This document shows, piece after piece, positions 22,120 to 33,774 of a stretch of 64,000 nucleotides of DNA; within the stretch, counting starts at the first letter, position 1; the number at the start of each line of letters is the position of its first letter. The stretch comes from Didymella arachidicola (Eukaryota; Ascomycota; Dothideomycetes; Pleosporales; Didymellaceae): the NCBI GenBank assembly GCA_016630955.3, contig CM049990.2, positions 1,922,001 through 1,986,000 of the forward strand. The letters run 5' to 3'. The notes beneath the pieces were generated by a model. It was given only the letters and a program-made list of their open reading frames with translations, made no database searches and was not told the DNA's origin. Position numbers and translations under genes: made by a program.

Positions 22120-23623
22120 ATGGGCGAACCAACCTCTACAAGCAATGGGTCTACCAGCAACGGCACGTTGACGAAGAAGATTCTCATCAATGCCTTCGAC
22201 ATGAGCACAGTTGGTCACCTCTCGCCTGGCCAATGGAAAAATCCCAAGGATAAGTCAGCAACCAAGCGCAGACTCGACTACTGGATCGATCTGGCCAAGC
22301 TGCTCGAGCGCGGTGGCATCAATGCGCTCTTCCTCGCCGACACCTATGGAGGATATGACACCTACGAGGACTCACTTGACAACTGCATTCGGCGCGCAGC
22401 ACAATGGCCCATGACCGATCCTACAATTCCAATCTCGGCTATGGCTGCGGTGACGAGGAACCTGGCGTTTGCAATCACAGCGAGCACTAGCTTCGAGCCA
22501 CCCTTCTTGCTGGCGAAGCGGTTCAGCACACTGGATCATTTGACCGGAGGGCGGTTCGGGTGGAACATCGTGACAAGTTGGAAAAAAGCTGCGTTCAAGG
22601 CGATTGGCCTCGATAACCCCATCGAGCATGATGAGCGATATGCGCAGGCCGATGAGTACCTGCGCGTTCTGTACAAGTGAGCTCTCATTTCTTTCAGACA
22701 GCATTTTATAGAACTGACGGACTTTCAGGCTCTGGGAAGGTAGCTGGGCAGACGACGCCATCACTGAGAACAAGGAGAAAGATGAATACATCGATCCAGA
22801 CCGCATCAGAACAATCAAGCACGAGGGTAAGTTCTTCCACTTGGAATCAAGGCACATCGTCGACCCATCGCCGCAGCGGACGCCTTTCCTATTCCAGGCC
22901 GGTACCTCGTCTGCAGGCAGCGAGTTTGCAGCGAATCATGCTGAAGCCATTTTCGTTTCATCACACTCACCAGTTGTACTCAAGCCCAAGATTGCCAAAA
23001 TCCGCGAACTGGCTAAGGAGAAGGGGCGTGATCCTCAGAGTATTAAGTTCTTTGCGACATTCACTCCGATTTTGGGCAAGACAGACGAGGAGGCGCGGCA
23101 GAAACACGAAGAACTCAAGAAGTACGCGAGTGAGATTGGCGGATTAGTGCTTGTTTCTGGGTGGACTGGCATTGACTTGAGCCAGTACCCGCCAGACAAG
23201 ATCCTTACAGCCGACGACGCTACGACAGATCACCGTGTAAGGAGCCTGTTGGACCAGTTCACTGTCACCTCGCCTGAAGTACCACAGTGGACACCCAAAG
23301 TCATTGCCGAGAAAGCTTCTATCGGCGGTCTTGGACCTGTGAGCGTAGGGTCGCCCTCAACGGTTGCGGATGAACTTGAGCGGTGGGTGAGGGACGCAGA
23401 CGTTGACGGGTTCAACATCGGATATGTCACCACACCGGGAAGCTTCGAAGATGTCGTGGATTTGCTGGTACCGGAGCTGAGAAGAAGAGGGATCTACTCC
23501 CAGCCTGAAAGCGAGGGACTTACGGCAAGAGAGAAGGTGTACGGAGCTGGTCAAGCTGGATTAAGGCATGACCACACGGGCAGCCAGTACAAGTACGCTG
23601 TCTACGACGAGTCGAGACCATGA
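22120..23623 (+). CDS. NtaA/SnaA/DszA-type FMN-dependent monooxygenase (copy 2)
   Basis: Exons 22120-22676 and 22729-23623 (52-nt intron, phase 2) give 483 aa. Blocks shared with copy 1 include ILINAFDMSTVGHLSPGQW, FLADTYGGYDTYEDSL, GGRFGWNIVTSW, HDERYAQADEYLRVLYKLWE and the QAGTSSAGSEFAANHAEAIF strand. The sequence and intron positions differ enough that the two are old paralogues, probably with different substrates. The enzyme needs FMNH2 from a partner reductase not encoded here. The N-terminal Ser/Asn/Thr-rich stretch before residue 18 is not conserved. The gene lies downstream of, and co-directional with, the Dal5-type carrier. Confidence 0.92.
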
Positions 23624-24366
23624 TAGGCAGTCTGAAAGTAGACTCGAATAGCTCTTGGACGCTCGTTGCCAACATGAACTTCAACAACGCAATGATGATC
23701 TGCCTACCCATCTTCGTGAGAGTTGTGACGACCACAACAAACTCGTACCCTTAGCAATATTCTTGGCGAATGTTGCTTTGCCGTGGCTGATGCGAAACCT
23801 GCAACTAATCAGAGTCATCCAGTCCCACTACATAGCCATTGTGAATTAGGACCAAAGGCTCCCGTATTTAGCTTTGTTATGGATAGACGGCCTTTAATAC
23901 CACTGCCGAACCGTATATGCCTTACGCTGAACAACCCTCGAGCGTTACGGCAACAGTGGAGTTGTTTCCATCGCATCATAGACATGGTGAGGAGCTCTGA
24001 AGGTGTTCCGGATTACCTCACGTATCTGGTATTCTGAGTGTACGTAATTGGAACTGGCGTTTGATTTGGCCAACTTTTCCGCAAGAAGCTAATCGGAATA
24101 CGTTGAAGCATACCCAGGCCACCATTGTGGGAAAGAGCGATGTTGAGTGTGCTCGAGCACTGATTGAAGGCTTTGATGAGGCGGTTTGAGTATGACTTAT
24201 CCAAGGTTACTTCGGCAGTGGGGTTCTTGTCTCATTTGATCGGTCATACAGTATAGTCATAGAACAGTACTTTCGGCTGATGCCCAGCATGCTATATTGT
24301 CAAACAATAGTCGAAAAGCTCCGTTTTCATGCCTTCTTCAAGTCTCCGAAATTCTCACTAGCTCTC
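23624..24366. other. Intergenic, no gene seen
   Basis: 743 bp with only short chance frames between monooxygenase 2 and a decayed sugar transporter. Confidence 0.4.
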
Positions 24367-25938
24367 ATGGCCAAGATGGGTCTTGAAGGCGCTGAACTCA
24401 CGGGTGTGCCCCTGAAGAATGTTTTCATATGTTTCTTCCTCTTCTGGTGCAGATCTGCTTCGGGTGAGTATATTTCCGACATCGCGGGGCTTGCTGATTC
24501 TTCAAGTGGATTTTCTTACTGATGACTGAATCATTGTGATCCTTTGAGAGCATACACTGATGTCATATTGGTTATCCTGGCTCAATCACCCTCATAACCC
24601 GTGGCCAAACTTCCTTCCTTGCGTATACGAGCTCCTCGAAACTGTCACCGGCACCGTGTCAGACAGTCTCTTGAACATCGCAGGCGCAAAAAGTGACGTT
24701 TCATAAGCCGGCATTGCCATCGGCGTGATCGTGATAGCCATAGTGCATGACTGGAAGGGCCGCAAGCACAGTGTCTATGTGAACGCCGCTTTCACTGTCC
24801 TCGGAGGTGTGCTTATCACCGCTGCTCGGAACGTCTCTATTTTCCTTGCGGGTCGCTTCTTCGCGGCCTGGAGCAGCTTCAGTCTTCTCGTGTTGACCCC
24901 AGTGTGCACTACAGAGTCGAGCCCGCCACAGTGCCGTGGGTTCTTTGTTAGACCCAGCGCGGTGTTCGATGGAACGGGATACTCCCTTGCTGCATGGATC
25001 AGATTCGACCTCTCTTACAGTGCCAATCTGACTACTCAGTGCAGGTGACCGCCGGATGGATATCTCGTGTAGCCGACACTACCTATCATTACTCCTTTCC
25101 TCTCCTTTAGAAGATACGTCGCCTAACAACCTCTGAATGTTGTTTTTGTGCGCAAATAGAGTCTAAGTCCACGCTGACTGATGATGGAAGCTCGTTACGA
25201 CGACGCTACGGACGTCATCTTCTGACTTCATTCGACGAGGAGCGATGACATGTTTGCGGCCCAGGAGTATGGTGAGATTCGAAAACAGCCTGTTATTGAA
25301 CAGAAATTGGAGACGTCCATGGTAAGCCTGAGATCAATACCATTATTGAAAACCATCAATCTGCATGGATCGGCTTGCCATATCAACCAAAGCGTTATAT
25401 CGTTGCCGCGTCGCGACCACCTGCTTCTACTGCTTCCTTGGTCAGTCGACTGCTATCCTCGTCACCAACAAGTACGGTCCTACATTCTACGCCGCTCTCA
25501 AATTTGATGTCAGGCAAACGCTCTTCTTGACGGCAGGCTGAGTTTCAGGGTCGATCTATTTCTGCCTGATCGATGCAGCTATCAGATAGCATCGGTCGCC
25601 GACCCATCACACTCATCGTAATTGACGGTTGCTACGTCTGTCTTATTGTTGAGGCTCTCGCGGTCCGTTACTTCAAGCTGAGCCCGGCCAGTAAAAATCT
25701 CGGCGCACTTGGTGTGGTGGCTCTTTTCTGTTTGAACGCCATGTTTCACCTTGATGTGGATGTTGGCGGCAGCGTGTTCTATAGCGAGGTGTTCCCGAGC
25801 CACGTTCGATCGAAAGGTGTTGCGCTAAGTGTAGCGAAGCTCTTCGATGATGACCCAGCTACCATCGCTGTACTTTCAGAAGACTCTGCCGAGGAAGTGC
25901 GCGTTCAAGGGACAAAGACGGAGCGAAGCGAGGGTTAG
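24367..25938 (+). pseudogene. Decayed hexose-type sugar transporter (MFS)
   Basis: Pieces of one fungal sugar porter appear in order in different frames. They are a start (TGVPLKNVFICFF, from 24367), then GRKHSVYVNAAFTVLGG with RNVSIFLAGRF and the SSPPQCRG-like loop (about 24725-25048), a linker (EYGEIRKQ, about 25270), and a C-terminal part (SIGRRPITLIVIDGCYVCLIVEA and VFYSEVFPSHVRSKGVAL, 25573-25938). Stops and frame changes separate them, and the segments for the first periplasmic loop and helices 7-10 are poorly kept. No set of introns restores it. Base composition is ordinary, so decay seems to be by scattered mutation rather than heavy C-to-T change. Confidence 0.8.
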
Positions 25939-26227
25939 GGTCGTATGGCATTGACCAAAAGAGTGATGGCGTGCAGAACATGGCATTTCGTGTATATGTC
26001 ATTCTATTGCGTTACATTAATACAGATGACATGAGCTTTTCGATTCGCTATGCAAAATATGCTCACACGATCGAATGACTGGTGATGATCAAATGCTCGT
26101 GAACCATGAGAGCTGCCCCCAACGCCGTACAATGATGCATAAATCGAGATTTTGGGCGACGACTCCAGTTTCGACATCACAATTGTCGGTCTGGTGTAGC
26201 AGAGTGAACTCACTCGCTTTCGGTAGA

Positions 26228-28059
26228 CTACCGTACGGAACCGATGACAGAAATGTCATCGATGGCGTCCTCGTGATCGTCGTCGCGGTGAACAGCCTTC
26301 TTGAGACCGTTATCGATCTCGACTGGGCCCACGTCCTCCTTGGGCACCCAGATAAGCTGAACCATACCGAACACAGCCATGAGCGTAAGACCGAACCAAG
26401 CAGAAGCGCTGCCACCGATCGAGTAAATAGCTCCAACAAGAGGGCAGGCAATGGTCCTGGCAAGGCAACAGGCAGACATGGCCAGACCATTAACACGGCC
26501 AAGAACCAGAGGTGAAGGAACGGCGTTCTTCATCAGGATAAGAGAGCAGGGAAACACAATGATACCAAAGAATGCCTGCAAGAGTAAGGTGAAGTAAACT
26601 CCAGGCGAAATGAACTCATCTGGAAGAGCACTGATGAACGGAATGATAACGTAGCAAAGCGGATATAACAGGATCATGTAGAAGAACGACTTCCAGACGC
26701 CGACATGTTCCACGAAGATGGGGAAGATGAATCCTTGTACGAAAAGAGTGATGAAACCGTTGATCGCCAGGTACGCGCCCACATCGTGGAGAGACATGCC
26801 AAGACCACCACGGAAGTCTATTCCGCGGGTAACGGGCTCATCCAGGATGTACACAGGCAGGATACTGATGAATGCCATCTGGTGGAACGCGAAGATCGAC
26901 ATCGCAATGATCATCATGACAACCGTCTTGTTGAAGGTGTTGCGAGGCTTGAGAGGCAACCCACGGGTAGGGAGAACAGGATGAGGGGTCACCCTGATCG
27001 AGTGCATGGTACCGAAGGACGAGCGGCGGATATCGAATCGCTGGTCGAAAGGTGCTGGCATACCCTCTTCTAGAAAAGATGCGCGCTTGCGAATGTGACG
27101 AATGCTGCCGGCAACGGACATGGAGCCAAGACGCTCCCTTGTCATGCTCACGATAGAACCACGAGGGCCGCGCATGGAGCCGGCCATAGAGCCACGGACA
27201 CGTCCTGGTACCTGGTGAGGCTCCTGAGGAGGAAGTAGGCGACTCCTTTCATTGACGTTCTCGTTGTACGTGATACCGCCGTTCTGGCTTGGCTCCTCCT
27301 CACGGACCAAGGTCTCTTCCAGGAAGAAACAGCCCTGGATGATTGCCAGGACGATACCAATAGCAGCGACGAGGTTAGGAAGAAGGTATGGGTACCTTCC
27401 GAAAATACCGTCTTTGGCGAACACGCTCGGGTAGAAGACGGCGGGCTGGGCAAGGAAACCGCCCATGGCAGAGCCAATGATGCCTCCCAAAGTCCAGACG
27501 AAGGGTTGTGTGGCATAGGCACGGGCTAAAGCATGTGTTAGCATTGTTTGCAAGACTGGAGCCAGGGCTTGTCTCACGCTCATGAGCTGGGTTCTTGACC
27601 ATCTCGGCGACCATGGTCTGCATGATGGCAACATTCCCGTTCAGAGCACCACCAATGAATCGCGCGAGAAGCGCGACCCAGAAGGTACCTGCCATACCAA
27701 AGACGATACTAGACATGGCAACACCGGCCAGGCCAATCAGCGCGACCGGTTTCCGGCCGTAAACATCAGAGATGGACCCCCATAGTGGCGCGGTTATGGC
27801 CTCGGCGATGGCGTAGGCAGACACGAGCAGTCCAGCGTAGAAGGAGGCATCGCGTTCATGAATGCCCAACTCCTGCACCATCACGTACGAGTACGCGAGG
27901 ATGGAATTGAAGGCGAGAGGCTCGGAGAATCGGCATATTCCTGGCCGGCGGTTAGAAAAGTCGCATTTTACGATGACATCACCGCCCCGAGCAGCAGCAC
28001 CCACCGATAATAATGAGCTGTTTCGTGGGAAACGGCTCGTCCTTGGGGTCGAGAGGCAT
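26228..28059 (-). CDS. MFS drug/nutrient transporter with long central loop
   Basis: Exons 28059-28005, 27940-27578 and 27525-26228 (introns 64 and 52 nt, both phase 1) give 571 aa. Splicing yields QLIIIGICRFSEPLAFNSILAY and NPAHEPRAYATQPFVWTLGG. Motif A of MFS proteins is seen as GSISDVYGRKPVALIG. About 12 membrane segments are split by a cytosolic loop of roughly 140 residues with SMAGSMRGPRGS and SMSVAGSIR repeats, rich in Ser and Arg, likely a phosphorylation target. It resembles the fungal group around yeast YCR023C (substrate unknown). The C-terminus is acidic. Confidence 0.9.
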
Positions 28060-30079
28060 GGTGACGGGCCTACTGTGTGTTGATGGAGGAGAGAGAAGGG
28101 CCGCCGCGCATGGGAATCGAAAGGGCAAATGGCAATCAGGGTTGGCGGTAATTGAGAAACAAAAGGCGGAGCTCTGGGCTTATCAACGCTAACGTCTCGC
28201 GCGGGCCGAAGAATCCTCCTCGAACTGACTTCACCACGTGAGAGCCTCCTCCTCTGTGCCACATGCAAGTTGTTCTAGTTTAGCGTCGAGCGCCTCCGTC
28301 GTGCAACGAAAAGGCGATAAACGTGCCGTGCTGAGTGCTCCCTGTCAGTTTGAGGTTGCAAACTCGCTTGTCCTGCCTCTGGCCTCAATCCCTGGCAGCG
28401 GCTACCTCGCGCTCCTACTGGTTGCCATCGATCATGCGTTGACTTCACCGCAGCGCTGTCCCATCCATGGGACATGGCACGCTTGAGGGCACTAAACTAA
28501 GGGTTCACCAGATATTTTCCGCCTGCAAAGCCATCGACAGAGACTTTCTGAGCTTCCTATAGCGGGCCAAACACGGCATCCCGCCCCCCTTGTCGCCCTT
28601 CACGAACGTCATCTCATCAAAAACCGGGTTTGCTCAGTGCAGCATCTGTTGAGCAAAGCCCTGCAATCTCAAGGCCTCGCGTCGCTCACCGTAACTCCAG
28701 TTTCCGAGCGCTCATGCTCAGATGCATCACCTGCTGCACCGCGACCTCCCGTCACTTGTTATTTGTTGAGCCCGTTTTACCTTTCGGTCAAACCTGCCAT
28801 TTCAAGCCCAGCTTGGTGGTGGTCATGAACACAGTTAGATGCAAGCGCTCTCTACTAGCCGAATCGTCTAACATCATCTGTATCCGCGGGAGGTACGAGT
28901 TAAGGAAGGCAACCTGTCAGGATCAAGCCCATTCCATAGATACCTCTTGTGGCGCTGTCTGCATCACAGTGGATTACTTGGGGAACATCAACACGCGCTC
29001 GCAGTCACGATGACGTTATGTGTCTGAACTCAACATTCTTGTCGCATCGACCAATGTGCGGTGAACGTTTGCCCATGGCAAGGCATGCAGCCGCAAGACT
29101 TGCACGCAGACTGCATTAATTACCGGTATCTGCGGGGTGGCCCACGGGGTCCAATTAGCTAGCGCAATCGTTGCCCAAGCTGCAGGATCTCGAATTGGAG
29201 CTTGCCGGGCGGTCCTATCGACTGATAATGATGAACTGCATGCTGAGCTAGTGAAAGTAGCCTCACAAGTCCAGGACTCAGGAGAGAGAAAAGCCACAAA
29301 ACGTGACTACGGGATCTAGCGCGTTGCCCCAGTCAGACATTCCTGTCATGTCGTCATGACACTCATCACAACAACGGCAACAGACACCAGGCGAACATAG
29401 CGCGACTGATGCACATCTCTTTTTCGACTCTTAGCCGAAAGACGTTACCAGACAGGGCAATGAGCAAGTGCATAGCTCCGAGGAAATTCGATTCTGTAAC
29501 CTCTAATTTCTTATTTACGGCGATGAAGCATCTCTCTCCCACCTGATGCATCTCCGCCACAGGACTTCAGATCTGGCGCAGACCCTACGACCTAAGCTCC
29601 AGTCCTGCAGCGGCACACGGAAGTCGCACTAGGTACTCAGGACTGGCAAGGTGGCGACCCGGGAGCCAGGGTTTTGGAACCAACATGATCGATTGACGAC
29701 GTCTGTATACCTCCAGACGATGCTTGAGACGAGACGAGACGAGAGTGGCTGCTGATTCAGAAGACTGGCACAGCACAAGCATGGCGTTCAGTGAATCTTA
29801 CGGTCGACGCGTATAACATCGCCATGGACCACAACCAACCTTCAGCATGGGGCGGTCGTAAAGTCATGCTGCCGAAGCCCCATCCGCATCCCAGTGCGTT
29901 GTCACAATACTGGCTGCCCTCGGTTTGGAGCATTGCTATCGCAGGCCTGCCTGCCGTGACCCTCGGGTGATCGACCGACGCGTAAACCTGCCCACGCTTC
30001 GACATAAATTGCTGGGCCACCCACTCTCTGCTTTTTTCCCCCCGTGATCATGACCATCAAAGTCTTGGGACTTGTCACT
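28060..30079. other. Long intergenic stretch without recognised genes
   Basis: About 2 kb. All frames are short and no protein family is recognised. A run of four GAGAC units lies at about 29726-29745. Weak similarity or RNA genes could have been missed by eye. Confidence 0.35.
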
Positions 30080-31421
30080 TCAGCGGCCATTCGTTCTGCC
30101 AGCGGACCATTCCACTTTCCACAGCCACAACCAGCTACCCGGTTCGATGCCGTATACGATTCCGAAAGGTGTGTTTAGAGCGTTTCTTGGACTGGCTTGC
30201 AATGCCCGGGGAGGTGAGTCACCTGGACGAGACATACATATTGACAATCGGCCGGTTCGTTTCTCTACCAGCACCGTCAAAGTATACATATTATGCCGAG
30301 TGTGGAAGTAGTTGGATTGCAGGACAAAATCGCCATTCATCAAGGTGTTGACAACGTGAAATCTCACAGTGTGGTCGAGAGCAACCGGGGCGTTTGTACC
30401 GTTTAGATGACCGGTGTCACCCAACAATGGCAAATCCATCAAGTTGTGTCCACCAATCCCGTGGTAAACGCTCCGCCAATCCCCTCTCGTGGTCAAATAC
30501 CCAGTCCATGCGTGATCGGTGAAGAAGTCGGGACTGATGGTGGTCATCAAGCTGCTCGGCGAGCTTTCCACGTTGCCAGGGGAGGTCGGCAAACTCGACA
30601 CCATCTGGGTTGCTAATGGGATGTTGGATGCTGTTGGAGGACTTGCGGTTCCCTCGAAGTCTTCGCCGATGGTTCTTTCGCCATAAAGCGCCGCTCTGAG
30701 CTCCAAACAGAACGATCCAACTGCTGCATTAGCCAACGCATGCTGCATGACAAGTACATCTACGCAATCGTGTTCAGTTGCGGCCGAGTTGAACCACTGA
30801 ACATCCTCCAAGCGAGCAAAAGGCTCCTCAGCCTGGTAAGTATGTTTGACGTCGGACAATGCCATGATGGCAAAGCACAAACTAGCAGTTTGTGCGGACG
30901 ACCACTCTGTGGGACCGAAGCGAGTTGTCGGGTCTGTCATAAACTCGAACCATTTACTGCTATCGGTCTTTGCGCGTACCAATGAAGAGGGGTATTCCTG
31001 TCTGCTGACCAAGGCTCTGCATTGGTCGTAGATGCTATGGAGATCCAGCGGTGCCGCCATGGTGTCTACGCAATCGTGTCAGTCTGTCATTGGCATTGAG
31101 TCAATTTCAACTCTTACATCCCAATACCATTAGCTGCGGCATAAAGCGTTCAATAGCTGACATGTCCTGCAATGTAGCTCGAGCCCGAACGGCACTTGTG
31201 CTTGCCATCTTATGTCCCTCCTCTTTGCACCCTCGCTCAAGCCCAGCGGCAGAGGATTTGTTACCCACGCGCACGCTGGCCTTCACAATAGTCCGCCATA
31301 CGATCCAATCGTCACAAGAGTGGTACGTCTGACTACAACTGTGAGCAAAGTAGAGTGCGGCTTCAGGCGAAAGCTCCGTGCATATACGTCGAAGGATGTC
31401 TAGCGGCAGTTCGCTCAGCAT
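30080..31421 (-). CDS. F-box protein
   Basis: Exons 31421-31118 and 31065-30080, with a 52-nt intron (GTAAGA...TAG), give 429 aa. The N-terminus MLSELPLDILRRICTELSPE continues with ALYFAHSCSQTYHSCDDWIVW and is a typical fungal F-box, the Skp1-binding element of SCF ubiquitin ligases. The rest (for example WTGYLTTRGDWRSVYHGIGGH and VRFHVVNTLMNGDFVLQSNYFHT) has no recognised repeat and is likely the target-recognition part. Without splicing the two halves would be separate proteins; phase and donor/acceptor quality favour one gene. Confidence 0.78.
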
Positions 31422-32128
31422 GAGATATAGGACATATGAAGTCCGAATTGTATTGTCAAGAACGAGAGACTGACAAAGGGAATGGGGCAAAGCAAGGAGC
31501 GTCAAGACGACAAAGAAGCTGTTGATCGGTGTATTTCAGGGCACTTGAACAGTCTTATTGTCCACCATGCGTTTCCGCTTGCGGCCTTGCAGCTCACCCT
31601 CGGGCCTTCGATCACGTTTCCCCATAGCCCAGCAGAATGTATTGCGAGGGCAGCCCACTTCTGCGGTCCCTTAAGCGACACTGCATTTACGTCGCATCGT
31701 AAACTGGGTCAGAATCTTACACGGCGCATAATAGAGCCGCAGCAAGGTGTTCCTTCCTGACTCAGCTACGCGTGACTGCTCGCCAAACTAACCTCAAAGG
31801 GTTGGTTTTCGCGAAAGCGGTCAACTTTACACGACGCGATGGCTGGTTGCGAAGCTTTTGTGTTCTAGAAAACCGCTTGTGGCGTCTTTGTTAAGGCTCA
31901 TATCTGCAAGAGGCGCACGGCTTTGGTGGAAAGTGCCGATTGAGATCGGAATGGGCATTTTGGCGTGCGCTGATTGTGTGCTAAGGACTAATGCATTCTT
32001 ATAGCATCACAGCGATTACTGATGGATAATAGGATCTCGCAGATGTGCAAGGGCTTACATCTACAGACTAAGCGCGTGTATCTCTAGTCACACAGAGTCG
32101 CCCCTAGATTAGGCTCTCTAGGCCCACT
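31422..32128. other. Intergenic, no gene seen
   Basis: 707 bp containing the F-box gene promoter and the carboxypeptidase 3' region. No recognised feature. Confidence 0.4.
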
Positions 32129-33774
32129 TCACAGCTTCCTGAACACTGGGTACAGGTCACCCACTTCCAAAGGCACGATGCCAAAGCTTACGTACGAATC
32201 GATGTTCTCCGGCTCAAGAGCAACAAAAGCCAGACCAGCGTTCTTCTGTGCGCTCTTCACAAAAAAGCTGCCTGACGGGAGTGCCACCTCTTGAATCAAG
32301 GTGTCCGTAGTCACGGTGTTGAGGATCGCACCCTCGTAGTATGAGCGGGCCAGGCTGGAAGATGTTATGTTGTACACTTCTACCTCGCCCTTGAAGCCTT
32401 CCAGTAGCGTCTCCGCCTCAAGGCCAGAGATTCGAAGGCGCTCGGCAAGATCGGACCACGCGCGGGGAATAACATAACCTTCAGGTCTTGTGACTGTCCT
32501 GTTCGGTGTTGCAGGTGTGGTCGAGGCGAATTCGACGGGGAGCTGGACGACTTCGCCATTGCGAGTGTCGACCATAGTCCAAGAACGATTGGAATAGGTC
32601 GTGTAATCGGTGACTACGACAGGTTCCTGGCTCGCAATCACTTCCTCAATTGCTCCTTCAATCGTGCTGTAAATCTCCTCGGCCTGATCACGGGCTGTCT
32701 CAAGCACACCCAAGATCATTTGCAGCCCACTAAGAGTTCGGCGTCTGAAGGACTGGTTTGCAACCCCGATACCTCGTGTTTCGAACAGGAAAGTGATCGA
32801 CTGTGTCAGACCCATGGCGTTGCGGCCAATCTTCGCATCAGTGCCGGCCTCATCGAAGCGGACCGGGCTCGCCGACCGAGACGCGGTCACATAAGGCTCA
32901 CCACGCAGGCCCTTGGACTGCAGCGATGCGCCAATTGCGGGCGCAAAGACCGTCTCGGCAAGTTCACGGATCGCAGGGTGGATGTTGAGGTTCTTCGCCG
33001 CGCTGTACATCCCGTCCGCAGCATTACTGTAGTTTCCAGCGTATCTCGAGCGCGCTCCATACTCGTGCATATCGATAGCGATGTGAGTAGCAAAGGTGCT
33101 GAACCATTGCTTGATATCACGTGTTTGCTGACGAACGAGCTTAGTGTGATCACGGTTCGGATCGAAGTTGGTCGCTAAGGTACGCTGAAAGTAGGCGTTG
33201 CCATCCGGGTTGTAGCGAGGTAGGACGATGATCTCAAGCTTCTCGAGGAAACCAGCAGCCCATGTTGGGTCTGCGTCCATCGCGCCTAGTAACGCAAGAG
33301 TCGCCTCATCACCGGCAGGCTCGTTGCCATGCACGGAACCCTGGATCCAGACTCGAACTTTGCTTGTCGAGCTCGAGTTAGTTGCGAGGTGGACGTATGG
33401 GAAGAAATTACCCTCTTCACTCAGGAAGTCGGCATTGCTATACGTCACCCAGGCAGGATTCTTCTGCGCAAAGCTTTGTAAGAAGACATCTACAGTAGGC
33501 TCTCGTCAATCAGCTGCTTTTATGACACTGTGAGGTCAAACGTACCTAGATCCGCCTGGCCGGTCGCGCCATCGGTACCCTCCGTCCACCCAGGAGCGAA
33601 TGATGCGTTTGGCAGGAATGCAGGACTGTACAACGTGACATTAGGCGCTGGGAACGCCACCTGCTCCACAATCTGCGAGTCGAACTGGGTCACAACATGA
33701 TTTTCGCCATACTTTGTGCCCTGGGCCAACGCTGTGGCCGCGAAAAACAATACCGAAAAGGTCGAAGTTGACAT
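32129..33774 (-). CDS. Secreted M14 zinc carboxypeptidase
   Basis: Exons 33774-33546 and 33489-32129 (56-nt intron, phase 1) give 529 aa. A signal peptide is clear (MSTSTFSVLFFAATALA, cleavage near AQG). The zinc motif HxxE is H130/E133 (GSVHGNEPAGDE), the third ligand lies in HIAIDMHEYG at about residue 226, and the general-base glutamate is likely in FLFETRGIG. Several N-x-S/T sites fit a secreted glycoprotein. A C-terminal region of about 200 residues beyond the peptidase domain suggests a beta-sandwich-like extension. Role: extracellular peptide trimming, probably for nutrient supply. Confidence 0.92.

Noticed and set aside
8826..23623. A classical secondary-metabolite cluster.
   Set aside because: There is no PKS, NRPS, terpene cyclase, DMATS or cluster-specific Zn2Cys6 regulator in the block; only tailoring-type enzymes and carriers are present.
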